Source: Leptospira sp. WS60.C2 | GTDB lineage: Bacteria; Spirochaetota; Leptospiria; Leptospirales; Leptospiraceae | Length of the DNA: 64,000 bases | NCBI RefSeq assembly: GCF_040833955.1 | Contig: NZ_CP162133.1 | Location: 1,055,001 to 1,119,000 of the forward strand | Reading direction: 5' to 3' | Shown here: positions 35,152 through 43,962 of the stretch, piece after piece | Layout of the letters: every line of letters starts with the position of its first letter | Position numbering within the stretch: the stretch's first letter is position 1 | The notes under the pieces: generated by a model | Databases searched by the model: none | Seen by the model: only the letters and a program-made list of their open reading frames with translations | What the model was told of the DNA's origin: nothing | Position numbers and translations under genes: made by a program

Positions 35152-35628
35152 ATGAAAAAAGATAGTTTTGTGATACTGTTCCTTTTCTTCTCAATTTCCT
35201 GTGTTGCTCGGCAAATGAATGATGATTCATACACGACTTTAGAGGAACCAGCGAATTTTCAGAAGGAAAAAGATGTAACATTTGCTAAAAAATATGGATA
35301 TAATTCTGAGTGTTTGGTGTTGATGGAGGGGCCAGTGCCTAGCCGTTTGGAACCATGCATTGTGGGGGATGTCCGTTCTGCGTCTATGATGTATAAAGAA
35401 AGTGAAACAAACGTAAAAGGGGAAACAGCACAATTTGAATGGAAGATTTCTGGGGCGGTTTATTCTCCCTTTGTCAATGAAGCGTATTACCAAAATTTTA
35501 TTTTATACCGAGGATCATTTTTTCGAAAATCGGATGAAGAGTATGATCGGAGATCCGAAATTCATACGATTTTCCCATATCTATCGAGGCCCTCATACCG
35601 TTACCTGAGAGGAGGGCATTCTCGTTAA
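35152..35628 (+). CDS. Small lipoprotein, paralogue of 34694
   Basis: The protein has 158 residues. MKKDSFVILFLFFSISC is a lipoprotein signal; CAGGAG stands at a good distance before the ATG. It shares with its neighbour the block SECLVL-x(5-7)-SRLEPCIVGDVR and a similar distal LYRGSFFRKS, so the two are a tandem duplication that has diverged. The function is unknown; both have two Cys and many Tyr/Arg, fitting an exported protein. Confidence 0.7.
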   Translation: MKKDSFVILFLFFSISCVARQMNDDSYTTLEEPANFQKEKDVTFAKKYGYNSECLVLMEGPVPSRLEPCIVGDVRSASMMYKESETNVKGETAQFEWKISGAVYSPFVNEAYYQNFILYRGSFFRKSDEEYDRRSEIHTIFPYLSRPSYRYLRGGHSR

Positions 35629-35687
35629 CAATGACTTTGATTTGCGATTGACGAAGAGAAAAAAGTGATCAAAATAAAAGAGAACAT

Positions 35688-35703
35688 GGAGAGTTTACTC
35701 TCC
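35688..35703 (+). promoter_or_regulatory. Hairpin upstream of the PhoD-like gene
   Basis: GGAGAG-TTTA-CTCTCC is a perfect 6-bp stem with a four-base loop ending 11 bases before the ATG at 35715. It includes GGAGAG, a ribosome-site-like sequence, though this is 21 bases from the ATG. It may be a leader structure or the end of the preceding transcript; there is no T run. Confidence 0.4.
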
Positions 35704-35714
35704 TTCAGAAAACT

Positions 35715-36761
35715 ATGAAACAAATCTTTTCTGCTATTTTTCTCTTTCTTTTGATTGTTCCATTTGGTACAGTTTCTGCCAAAGATTTAGAAATTCTTTC
35801 CATTGGATTTGGTTCCTGTTTGCACCAAGACAAAGAAAGTCCCATACTTAAAACCATCCAGGCACATAAATATGATTATTTCATCTTACTTGGCGATAAT
35901 ATATATTCGGATACATTGATCGCAAATGAGAAAATTCCAGCGTATGAAAAACAAGTAAATCATTCAGAATGGAAAACCTTTGTCAAACAAACACAGATGT
36001 TGTTTACTTGGGATGACCATGATTATGGAATCAATGACAGTGGAAGTGAATATCCCGAAAAACAAACTTCGAGAGAATTATTTCTAAAATACTGGCAACC
36101 TATGATGCCAAAAAATCTTGCCTTTGGAACCAAAAGCCAAGAGGGCATCTTCTATTCGCATTGGGTCAATCTGAATGGGAAAAAAATTCACATTGTTGTT
36201 CCTGATACTCGTTACTTTCGATCTCCTTTGCAAAAAAGTTTTGTATCTCGGTTGACTGGGAAAAACTTTTACACATCATCCAACGATCTAAATCGAACGA
36301 TACTTGGCGACGAACAATGGTTATGGCTATTAGAGGAAATTTCTAAACCTTCTGATTTTCTCGTTTTCGTTTCCAGTATACAGGTGATTCCCACCGAACA
36401 TCCGTTCGAAAAATGGGGGAACTTTCCTCATGAAAGAAACCGAATTTTGCAAACGTTACAAAACGCCAATACAAAAGAGTTGGTCATTTTGTCTGGTGAT
36501 CGCCATATAGCAGAAATTCACGAATACAAAGTTCCTGGCAAAAGAAGTATCGTTGAAATTACATCAAGCTCGTTAAATCTACCATTGCCTTTTTTGTTAC
36601 TTGAATATGATTCCGAATGGAAAATAGGCAAAGCCTTTAAAGAGAAAAACTACGGTGAACTAAAACTGATTTCAAAAGATGGAAAGATTATGTGGAAAAC
36701 ATCGATTCAGGACTTGAGAGGAGAATCCGTTATGGAATATGACCCCTCTTCTCTAAAATAA
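35715..36761 (+). CDS. PhoD-like phosphatase/phosphodiesterase
   Basis: The protein has 348 residues with a signal peptide (LFLLIVPFGTVSA). The fold and metal motifs of PhoD-type enzymes are visible: FGSCLHQDKESPIL, YFILLGDNIYSD (metal Asp/Asn), TWDDHDYGIND and LSGDRHIAEIHEY near residue 260. Length agrees with the short PhoD-like family. It probably hydrolyses phosphomonoesters or diesters outside the inner membrane to gain phosphate. No Pho box is recognised upstream. Confidence 0.85.
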   Translation: MKQIFSAIFLFLLIVPFGTVSAKDLEILSIGFGSCLHQDKESPILKTIQAHKYDYFILLGDNIYSDTLIANEKIPAYEKQVNHSEWKTFVKQTQMLFTWDDHDYGINDSGSEYPEKQTSRELFLKYWQPMMPKNLAFGTKSQEGIFYSHWVNLNGKKIHIVVPDTRYFRSPLQKSFVSRLTGKNFYTSSNDLNRTILGDEQWLWLLEEISKPSDFLVFVSSIQVIPTEHPFEKWGNFPHERNRILQTLQNANTKELVILSGDRHIAEIHEYKVPGKRSIVEITSSSLNLPLPFLLLEYDSEWKIGKAFKEKNYGELKLISKDGKIMWKTSIQDLRGESVMEYDPSSLK

Positions 36762-36794
36762 GCAGAATTAGAAACAATTGATAGGGATATTATT

Positions 36795-37361
36795 TTGAAA
36801 CCTAAAGAAAAAATATTAGAAAGTTCCTTTGCACTCTTTCGTGAGAAAGGCTTTCAAGCAACAGGGATAGCTGAAATTTTAGAAAGAGCCGGTGCTTACA
36901 AAAAAACTCTTTATGATCATTTTAGATCAAAAGATGATATTGGTTTTGAATATTTAAACTATTTATCGGAACAACAACGTATCGTGATGTTAAAGGTGTT
37001 GGCGAAAGCCAATGACCTGCCTGATTTTATTGAAAAATGGGTAAATTTTATCGTTCGCAACCAACGTAATACCTCACGAAAGGATTGTCCAATTGCATTA
37101 TTTTCGGGAGAGATATCTCATTTAAACCAATTTGATACCTATCGAAATCGTGCCGTACAACATGTACTAGAAACTGTTGAAATTTGTATTTTGAAATTTG
37201 AACCTAATTTGAAGGCAGACTTGGTAAAATCCATTAGTTATGAATTGTACATGAGTTATCTGGGGGGGTTACGGCTTTATGCTTTGACTAAAGATCGTAA
37301 AGTCATTGAGAGAATGAAAGCTCAGATGATCCACTCAGCACAAAGACTCATCAAATCGTAG
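36795..37361 (+). CDS. TetR/AcrR-family transcriptional regulator
   Basis: The protein has 188 residues and starts at TTG with AGGGAT about ten bases upstream. The helix-turn-helix lies at residues 8-48 (ILESSFALFREKGFQATGIA, then AYKKTLYDHFRSKDDIG). The C-terminal helices include the QRNTSRKDCPIALFSGEISH segment of TetR_C-type (COG1309) proteins, where the Cys may sense electrophiles. It follows the PhoD-like gene and could regulate it, but no palindrome is visible between them. Confidence 0.85.
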   Translation: MKPKEKILESSFALFREKGFQATGIAEILERAGAYKKTLYDHFRSKDDIGFEYLNYLSEQQRIVMLKVLAKANDLPDFIEKWVNFIVRNQRNTSRKDCPIALFSGEISHLNQFDTYRNRAVQHVLETVEICILKFEPNLKADLVKSISYELYMSYLGGLRLYALTKDRKVIERMKAQMIHSAQRLIKS

Positions 37362-37367
37362 TTTGAA

Positions 37368-39137
37368 TTACCAACTACCACTCGCACCGCCACCTCCTGA
37401 CCTTCCTCCGCCTCCAGAGTAGGAACTGGAACTACTAGATCCAGTTCCAGTTCCAGTCCCAGAGGATGTGAAGAATTGACTTGTGTGAACGCTGACTGTG
37501 TTTGCCAGACCAATTTTACGAAAGAAATAAAGTACGATTGTTGTGAGGATGACAGATCCTACGATTGCAAGGGTTACAAAGAGATTGGGTGAATCTGGTA
37601 ATAAGAAAAAGTTTGAACGGATGAAGGTTGCGACTATATAAAATAAACCAAGAAAAAAGGGGATTCCTTCTCCTGATAAAAAACCAACAAAACAAACAAA
37701 AAACATCAGCACAAACATGAATTGTAAAACAAAGTGTGCTTCTTTCATTTCTGGTTGTTTAAGAGTTGTGATTGATGCTTTGCTATTTTCTTCTCCCGCA
37801 ATGTTTCGAGAACTGAGTAACTCAAGATAGGTTTCGATACCTTTCGTACTATTGATGCACATCCAATCGATATCTGCTGATTTTTGATCATCACGGATCG
37901 CACTAGTTACAATTTCCAAAAGAATCGATTCCTCTACTTTTCTTGGGTTTACCATTGTAGCAGTTTTGATTTCTGAATATTCATTGGTAAAAATGATGAA
38001 TTGCTTTTGGTTAAGAGAAAATAGGAGTGTGATCCCAGATGTATTCCCAAAAGCAATGGTATGGTATTTTTTTATTTCTAACTTTGGATCTTTGGTTGTA
38101 TCTAGTAATAAAATTTGAACTCCAATCTTGTATTTGTTCTCTAATGCTCGTATGATCTCAGTGGAACGATCATACGAAAAACGTTCCAAAGCATCAAATG
38201 GATCGTAAATACCAGTTCCTTTTTCCAATATAATCTTTTGGTTGTGCTTGATATGAGTTAACATATCTAAAAAAGCACGGTAAGTAAAATTTGTAAAATC
38301 CCCTTCTTTTTTCTCTTGGTATCTTTTGTGAAAAATACTTCTGATTTTGTTTTGGCTAAGTGACCAGTTATATTCAGGACTTGTTGAGATGGCTCCCATA
38401 AATTCATTCTTTGGTGATGAAACAAAAATAATGGCTTTTTTTTCTTCGCTTAACTTTTGTCGATTTAAGAAGAGGTGATGGGCACTTGCCTCTAATCCAA
38501 ACTGGGTTTCTAAAGGTAATACACAGAAAACAAAATGAACGTCTTTGATTGGTTTTATTTCCTTTAACAGAAAAGGGATCGTATCAGGATGTAAATCAGA
38601 ATTGGTATCACTAAAATTGTATGGACAATTGAGATTGCTTATGTTTGGTGAGTTTGCTCTCAATTGTTCCAAAATGGCCGATGTTCCTGAAAGCATAGCC
38701 AAAGAGGGATTCCCTGCTTTCATATTAGGTATGATCATTTCATCTATGATGCGTTTTGCGATTAAATCAGTGAGAACATCCTCTAATCCATATCCAACTT
38801 CAATTCTAACTTTTCTTTCGTTGGGAGCAAGTATTAACAAAATTCCATTATCTTTGTCTTTTGAACCAGGTTGCCATTTTTCAAAAACGGCAGTGGCCTC
38901 CTTTTCAATTGTATCTTCTTTTAATTTTTCTGTCACGTAGACGATGACTTGGTTGGTTGTGATTTTTTCTTCTTCGAGTAACATAGATTCTAGTTTTGAT
39001 CTCGTTTCTGTGGGAAGATAACCACTTGGATCCATAACAGGTCCTGTTAACTCTGGATAAGGATCATTGTGACCAGTACATGAAAGTAAAGATACAGCCG
39101 TAACGATTGATAGAATGCATTTGATCCAATGCTTCAT
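37368..39137 (-). CDS. TPM-domain lipoprotein, three modules and glycine-rich tail
   Basis: The protein has 589 residues. IVTAVSLLSC is a lipoprotein signal. Residues 25-165 are a TPM domain (VMDPSGYLPTETRSKLESML, ERKVRIEVGYGLEDVLTDLI). Two further regions, about 170-300 (VHFVFCVLPLETQFGLEASA) and 310-430 (GVQILLLDTTKDPKLEIKKY), show weaker TPM-like patterning. Then come two or three membrane helices (VLQFMFVLMFFVCFVGFL, LFVTLAIVGSVILTTIVLYF) and a Ser/Gly-rich tail (SSSSYSGGGGRSGGGGASGSW region), as in YgcG proteins. Usual YgcG proteins have about 250-300 residues, so this one is twice as long. Its stop is next to the convergent tetR stop. Confidence 0.75.
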   Translation of the reverse strand: MKHWIKCILSIVTAVSLLSCTGHNDPYPELTGPVMDPSGYLPTETRSKLESMLLEEEKITTNQVIVYVTEKLKEDTIEKEATAVFEKWQPGSKDKDNGILLILAPNERKVRIEVGYGLEDVLTDLIAKRIIDEMIIPNMKAGNPSLAMLSGTSAILEQLRANSPNISNLNCPYNFSDTNSDLHPDTIPFLLKEIKPIKDVHFVFCVLPLETQFGLEASAHHLFLNRQKLSEEKKAIIFVSSPKNEFMGAISTSPEYNWSLSQNKIRSIFHKRYQEKKEGDFTNFTYRAFLDMLTHIKHNQKIILEKGTGIYDPFDALERFSYDRSTEIIRALENKYKIGVQILLLDTTKDPKLEIKKYHTIAFGNTSGITLLFSLNQKQFIIFTNEYSEIKTATMVNPRKVEESILLEIVTSAIRDDQKSADIDWMCINSTKGIETYLELLSSRNIAGEENSKASITTLKQPEMKEAHFVLQFMFVLMFFVCFVGFLSGEGIPFFLGLFYIVATFIRSNFFLLPDSPNLFVTLAIVGSVILTTIVLYFFRKIGLANTVSVHTSQFFTSSGTGTGTGSSSSSSYSGGGGRSGGGGASGSW

Positions 39138-39270
39138 TTTGAATCTTTCAGTTTGGTTTCTAACGATAGGGCAGATAAGGAAAAAAATACTCGGAAATTA
39201 AATGACGAAATTTTCATGGTTTTGTTGGATACTGAATCTATTCGAAACAGCATCCAACTTCAAACCTTTT

Positions 39271-41019
39271 TTACGCTCCGATTTGTGATTCTAAGAAGCG
39301 ACCATACCCTCGTTCTTTTCCTAAGGAATTCACTGGTTTCCCTTGGTCTACAGCCAACTTTCCATTGATGAATACTTTTTTAATGGTTTCATCATTACGT
39401 CTCACCCATCGTTTGAAATCTTCCATAAAAGGCATAGGAGCTTCCACATCTTTAGCAAGAGAGTCATCTAGTTTGTTTGGATCAATCAAAACCAAATCCG
39501 CACGTTTTCCTTCTTTGATGTAACCTGCATCAATGCCAAACCAATCTCCGATTTCTCCGGTGAGTCGATGCACAGCTCTCTCCATTGTCATGAATGGTTT
39601 TTTTTCCAATTCTGCATCACGCACAAGTTTTAACATCCGAAGTGGGAAGTTGTAATGTGCCATTCCTCGTAAGTGTGCTCCCGCATCAGAAAATCCAATA
39701 AGGATATCAGGGTAAGATACAATTTTTTGTAATGGTTCTTTTCTATGGTTTGCCATCACCGTATACCATCTTACTTTGTTTCCATGTTCAGCCACCATAT
39801 CTAGGAAGGCAGTGACAGAATCCACACCTCTTTCTTTCGCAACATCGTCGATTGATTTTCCAATGAGAGATTTGTCGGGTGCGTCTACAATTTTTGTCTC
39901 ACGGAAGTTTCGATGGAAAACACGAGGTAAAAACCAATTGGTCCATTGTCTTTTAAACCAAGAGCGATAGTCTGGATCTTTCATCAGTTGTTTTCGTTCT
40001 AATTCGTCTTCAATATGATTTGCTTTCGCACCTGCCGCAAATTCCTCAAACACAACAACATCCATCCCATCAGCATACAAATCGAATGGTTCAGGTAGGG
40101 CTTGGAATCGAAAATCAGATCGAAAGATGGTATTGGTAATCCGGCCAATCACACCTAAGAGCTTATATAAACCTGGATCAAATTTGACATCCATAAGCGA
40201 GATGATAGTAGTCTTAAGAGGTTTACGAAAGAGACCAAAGGCTTCTTTTAAAAACATAAGGACGTTGACCTTGGTTGAAACGTTTGGAACTCCTTGAAAA
40301 ATTTTACCGCGTTTACGGAGAGTTTTGTTTAAGAATTCATACTCACTCCAATTGGCAAACGTAGAAGGAAGAGGTCTGGAACGAAATCTAGAACCATCCA
40401 TTTTATCCCACACTAAAGTGTTAATGGACAGGCCCATAAAACCAGCATCTAATGCTTCTTCTAGATGTTCGTTCATTTTATTTAACTCTTGTTTGGTTGG
40501 TTTTTCGCCTTTGGTTAAGGATCTTTCAAGTCCCATCACATGAGCACGAATTGCAGAGTGACCTGCAAAGGAAGTGACATTGGGACCGAGAGGAAGAGCG
40601 TTTAAATGTTTTTTATATTCAATGGCAGAATTCCAATTTTTTTTACTCTCTAAAATAGATAGAACATTCTTTCTTGGGATGGCTTCCACTCGGCTAAACA
40701 TATCAGCAAGATCTGTTGGATCACCTAATGCCAAGCTCAATGAACAACTTCCAAGTGAAATGGTCGTAACTCCGTGACGAACAGATTCGGAAAGATCTGG
40801 TGCCATTTCAATTTCGGCATCATAATGAGTATGAAAATCGATAAAACCTGGAGTGAGCCATTGTCCTTTTGCATCAATCACGGTTTCGCCTGGTTTTGGA
40901 CTGAGTTCCGTCTTCGAAACTGTTTCAATATTTCCGTCTTTGATCCGCACATCCCCCACAAAAGATGGGTTTGTGCTTCCATCAAAGATTCGTGCCTGTT
41001 TGATAAGAGTCTCTGCCAT
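39271..41019 (-). CDS. Amidohydrolase of the D-aminoacylase/N-acyl-amino-acid deacylase family
   Basis: The protein has 582 residues from the ATG at 41019, which has GGAGGT five bases upstream (the longer frame to 41061 has no such site). The N-terminal motifs are ARIFDGSTNPSFVGDVRIKD and the metal-site GFIDFHTHYDAE. Later motifs are GHSAIRAHVMGLER and GFSDAGAHLRGMAHYN, and the family C-terminus DLVLIDPNKLDD. It probably hydrolyses N-acyl-D-amino acids or a related amide in the cytoplasm. A strong promoter with an overlapping palindrome stands 25-53 bases upstream. Confidence 0.85.
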   Translation of the reverse strand: MAETLIKQARIFDGSTNPSFVGDVRIKDGNIETVSKTELSPKPGETVIDAKGQWLTPGFIDFHTHYDAEIEMAPDLSESVRHGVTTISLGSCSLSLALGDPTDLADMFSRVEAIPRKNVLSILESKKNWNSAIEYKKHLNALPLGPNVTSFAGHSAIRAHVMGLERSLTKGEKPTKQELNKMNEHLEEALDAGFMGLSINTLVWDKMDGSRFRSRPLPSTFANWSEYEFLNKTLRKRGKIFQGVPNVSTKVNVLMFLKEAFGLFRKPLKTTIISLMDVKFDPGLYKLLGVIGRITNTIFRSDFRFQALPEPFDLYADGMDVVVFEEFAAGAKANHIEDELERKQLMKDPDYRSWFKRQWTNWFLPRVFHRNFRETKIVDAPDKSLIGKSIDDVAKERGVDSVTAFLDMVAEHGNKVRWYTVMANHRKEPLQKIVSYPDILIGFSDAGAHLRGMAHYNFPLRMLKLVRDAELEKKPFMTMERAVHRLTGEIGDWFGIDAGYIKEGKRADLVLIDPNKLDDSLAKDVEAPMPFMEDFKRWVRRNDETIKKVFINGKLAVDQGKPVNSLGKERGYGRFLESQIGA

Positions 41020-41043
41020 GATACCTCCAGAAAAACCAGTAAA

Positions 41044-41072
41044 ATTATGGCAGATTGACAAAGATTTGTCAA
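41044..41072 (-). promoter_or_regulatory. Sigma-70-type promoter with overlapping palindrome for the amidohydrolase
   Basis: On the minus strand TTGACA (41072-41067) is followed after exactly 17 bases by CATAAT (41049-41044), a near-consensus -35/-10 pair. The -35 lies inside a perfect inverted repeat TTGACAAA-GA-TTTGTCAA (41055-41072), the likely binding site of a regulator. The regulator is not identified. Confidence 0.65.
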
Positions 41073-41122
41073 TGATTCCCTAACATTTGCCTTCAGTTTC
41101 TCTGGACAAAACCCTTAATTGT

Positions 41123-42307
41123 TCACTGATAGGCAAAGCTCGATTGGCAAAGTGCCACTAACTCCGCTTCGGTGATCTCACGATTGTTTTCACTTGAAGA
41201 GATCGATTTCGCTAACGAAAATAAATGATCTACTTCTTCTTTGGAAACTTGGATTCCTTTCTGTTTGAGTAAAAACTCTATCGCTTTATGGCCAGATTGG
41301 TTGGTAAAGGAAATTCTTTCTTTGTCATTTCGCCCCACAAATTCAGGAGAAAAAGTTCGGTAGGCTCCCTTTGATTGGTGTAAGGTTTTTGTCACACCAT
41401 CTTGGTGGATTCCAGATCTGTGTGAAAAAATATCCTCTCCAATGATTGGAGTTTTTTCTCCAATCGGAATGCCTGTTAGTTCCGCAATTCGTTTTGCAGT
41501 TGGAAAAATTCTTTGGAAATTGATGTTTAACGTTTCACCATTTTGATGTAAGGCGATAGCTGTTTCATACAAATTCGTATTTCCTGCGCGTTCCCCAAGA
41601 CCATTTAACGCCACTTCAATTTGACTTGCACCTACATATACAGATTCCACTGAGGTTGCTGTTGCCATACCTAAATCATTGTGTGTGTGAACGGAAATGA
41701 TGGCTCTCTCTCCAATCGTATCTTTGATTTCTTTTACCATATTCACAAAAACCATGGGACGGTACCGTTCTACCGTGTTTGGTAAATTGATGATATTGGC
41801 ACCCGCCTCAATGGCGGTCATAAATGCTTGTTTTGTAAAATGAAAGTTTTCAATGGCATCACCAAAATGTTCACCTGAAAATTGGATTTCGACACCAGGG
41901 CCTGTAATGGACTTCGCAAACGAAATTGCCGATCTAATTTTTTGAAGTACTTCTTTCTCTGAAATTTTTAAGACATGTTTGATAGAAAAGTCACTCACAG
42001 GATAAACGATATGCATTCTTGGTTTGTCTGCCTTTTGAATGGCTTCCCAAGTCACCGCAATTTCTCTTTCATTGGCTCTGGACAAAGCGGCAATGGGCTT
42101 TCCTTTTGGAGCACGACTTGCTAACACCTGACAGGTGCGAAATTCGGCTTCATTGGAAGAGGGAAAGCCTACTTCTATGCCATCGACGTTTAAATCGACT
42201 AACAAATCGAAGACTTCAATTTTTTCCTTAATGGTCCATGGACGTCTTAAGGCTTGGTTTCCGTCACGTAAAGTAACGTCTTGGATGTGAATAATTTTTG
42301 GTTTCAT
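41123..42307 (-). CDS. leuA: Isopropylmalate/citramalate-synthase-type aldol condensing enzyme lacking the regulatory domain
   Basis: The protein has 394 residues. The catalytic TIM-barrel motifs are IQDVTLRDGNQALRRPW, DGIEVGFPSSNEAEF, SVHTHNDLGMATATSV and GNTNLYETAIALH. The usual LeuA (about 510-560 residues) has a C-terminal allosteric domain for leucine, missing here. Known pathogenic Leptospira carry such a short second LeuA, so I call it LeuA-like (a homocitrate or citramalate role is possible). The attenuator with a leucine-rich leader directly upstream argues strongly for a leucine function. The protein escapes feedback inhibition but its gene is controlled by leucine supply. Confidence 0.8.
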   Translation of the reverse strand: MKPKIIHIQDVTLRDGNQALRRPWTIKEKIEVFDLLVDLNVDGIEVGFPSSNEAEFRTCQVLASRAPKGKPIAALSRANEREIAVTWEAIQKADKPRMHIVYPVSDFSIKHVLKISEKEVLQKIRSAISFAKSITGPGVEIQFSGEHFGDAIENFHFTKQAFMTAIEAGANIINLPNTVERYRPMVFVNMVKEIKDTIGERAIISVHTHNDLGMATATSVESVYVGASQIEVALNGLGERAGNTNLYETAIALHQNGETLNINFQRIFPTAKRIAELTGIPIGEKTPIIGEDIFSHRSGIHQDGVTKTLHQSKGAYRTFSPEFVGRNDKERISFTNQSGHKAIEFLLKQKGIQVSKEEVDHLFSLAKSISSSENNREITEAELVALCQSSFAYQ

Positions 42308-42361
42308 GGTTCCTCCCTATCATCCGCACGAAAAACCACTTCCGACCGGGGGACCAAACAT

Positions 42362-42396
42362 AAAAAAAGCCCACATCCCGGTTGGGAGTGGGCTTT
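42362..42396 (-). terminator. Attenuator terminator of the leuA leader
   Basis: On the minus strand AAAGCCCAC-T-CCC-AACC-GGG-A-T-GTGGGCTTT is a long stem continuing into seven T, a complete intrinsic terminator about 55-90 bases before the leuA start. Upstream, GGGAG at about 42409-42413 can pair with the CTCCC inside the terminator stem, giving the alternative antiterminator structure. Confidence 0.85.
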
Positions 42397-42421
42397 GTCA
42401 CATAGCTCTCTCTCCCTCGAA

Positions 42422-42472
42422 TTATAAAATCTCGAGGAGGAGAAGGAGCTGAATGTGTGCGAATGATTTCAT
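42422..42472 (-). CDS. Leucine attenuator leader peptide
   Basis: The minus strand ATG (42470-42472) opens a 16-codon frame encoding MKSFAHIQLLLLLEIL and ends at TAA (42422-42424). Codons 9-13 are CTC CTT CTC CTC CTC, five Leu in succession, with another Leu as the last residue. It lies 26 bases before the terminator hairpin. The leader coding region (AGCTCCTTCTCC...) is complementary to downstream GGGAGAGAGAGCT, so the ribosome position decides which structure forms. This is the standard leu attenuator layout. It is too short for most gene finders. Confidence 0.85.
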   Translation of the reverse strand: MKSFAHIQLLLLLEIL

Positions 42473-42502
42473 GTTACTGTTTAGACGAACTTACATCGCA
42501 TT

Positions 42503-43942
42503 TTACGTCAATTTTTTTTTGAAAAGATGGCTAAGTCCAACGAAGAAAAGTAGAGTCAGGGCTCCTATGGGAACAAGTAAGGTGAACGAAAGTTTGAAAC
42601 CAATCCCAACAAACATCGTAAAAACTATACTTACGATAAAAAATAGGGAAAACAAAAGTCCAGAAATGGGTAGATCCCTTTTTCCCTTTGCTAAAAAGAA
42701 AACAGCGATCGAAGGACCCAGTGTGTAGGAAAAGATCGTAAGCCCCATTTCTAGAATCCCTTTTTCCCAGGTCTCAACCAAGAAGTAAGGAATGAGGCTT
42801 GCAAAGAAGAGTAGCACTCCAAAGAACAAAGATAAGATCCTTGGGCTAAACCATCTGTCCATTTCCCAATCTCTTGCCCATGTGAGAGAGAGCGAGTTGA
42901 TGGTGGAACTTAAGGTCGACATAGCACTGGCAAGGATGGCTGCCACCAAGATTCCAAGTAAAGGCGAGGGCACTTCGTTTACAATGAAATGACTGAATAC
43001 CTTGTCTGGGGTTATGGATTGTCCTTCGTAGAACACATACAAGAGAGATCCTATGCATAAAAAGAGTAAGAATTGAAAGAAAACAACAATCCCACTACCG
43101 ATCAAAATCTTTTTCGCAGAGATTAAGCTTTTAGTGGCAATCACTCTTTGGACAAGCATCAAATCAGTTCCATGAGATCCTATCGAAATAAACACTCCAC
43201 CAAGAATCGCAAACAAAATGAAATAACTGTTATCACCCGTTTGGTTGTAATCGAGGACAAAAACTTTCCATTTTCCTAACGATTCTAAGTGTTGGATATG
43301 GTTGGAAAGAGTTTCATACCCGAGTTGTGATAGGATGAGTCCGAGAGCAAAGATCCCTCCCACAATGTAGATGACCCATTGTAATACATCCGTAAAGACA
43401 ATCGCTCGAAATCCACCTAATACTGAATAGATTATCGTGACAAGGCTCAGGATAGAAAGCGCAAGGATACCTAAAAGTTCTGGAGATATCGCAAATCCCA
43501 TTCGTTCCAAAAGAAAAGCGATTGGAAGAGAGCTGACATACAAACGAATTCCATCACCGAGTAATCTCGATATGGTAAAAACAAAGGATAAAGTTTTTTG
43601 TGGAGATTTTCCAAATCGATTTCCCACATACTCATAAACAGAAATGGTATTCCCTGAAAAATAAGAAGGCAAAAGGAATAGGGCAACGATGGTCCTTCCG
43701 ACAATATATCCAATGGCAATTTCTAAAAATCGATAATCACCCTTATAGGATAAGGAAGGGATGCTTAGAAATGTTAAACTCGATGTTTCTGTGGCAACGA
43801 GAGACAATAAAAGAAAGATCCAGTGTATTTCTTTTTTTGCTAAGTAAAAATCTTCTTCTTTTTGTGTATTTTTCGCAAAGTGAAAGCCAAAATAAAAAAC
43901 GACAATAAAATAAAACACCAAGACCAATAAATCCCAAATCAT
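42503..43942 (-). CDS. Sodium:solute symporter family protein
   Basis: The protein has 479 residues and about 13 membrane helices, as in the SSS family. Characteristic parts are FYLAKKEIHWIFLLLSLVAT followed by ETSSLTFLSIPSLSYKGD, the EYVGNRFGKSPQK loop, and YSVLGGFRAIVFTDVLQW. It is likely a Na+-coupled uptake system for an organic solute. The gene ends 31 bases before the leuA leader on the same strand, so the attenuator might also end its transcripts. Confidence 0.85.
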   Translation of the reverse strand: MIWDLLVLVFYFIVVFYFGFHFAKNTQKEEDFYLAKKEIHWIFLLLSLVATETSSLTFLSIPSLSYKGDYRFLEIAIGYIVGRTIVALFLLPSYFSGNTISVYEYVGNRFGKSPQKTLSFVFTISRLLGDGIRLYVSSLPIAFLLERMGFAISPELLGILALSILSLVTIIYSVLGGFRAIVFTDVLQWVIYIVGGIFALGLILSQLGYETLSNHIQHLESLGKWKVFVLDYNQTGDNSYFILFAILGGVFISIGSHGTDLMLVQRVIATKSLISAKKILIGSGIVVFFQFLLFLCIGSLLYVFYEGQSITPDKVFSHFIVNEVPSPLLGILVAAILASAMSTLSSTINSLSLTWARDWEMDRWFSPRILSLFFGVLLFFASLIPYFLVETWEKGILEMGLTIFSYTLGPSIAVFFLAKGKRDLPISGLLFSLFFIVSIVFTMFVGIGFKLSFTLLVPIGALTLLFFVGLSHLFKKKLT

Positions 43943-43962
43943 AAAAATCCTTAACCTACACT

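Noticed and set aside
42453..42728. Plus-strand 91-codon frame over the leuA leader
   Set aside because: Antisense to the symporter gene and the leader peptide; no ribosome site.
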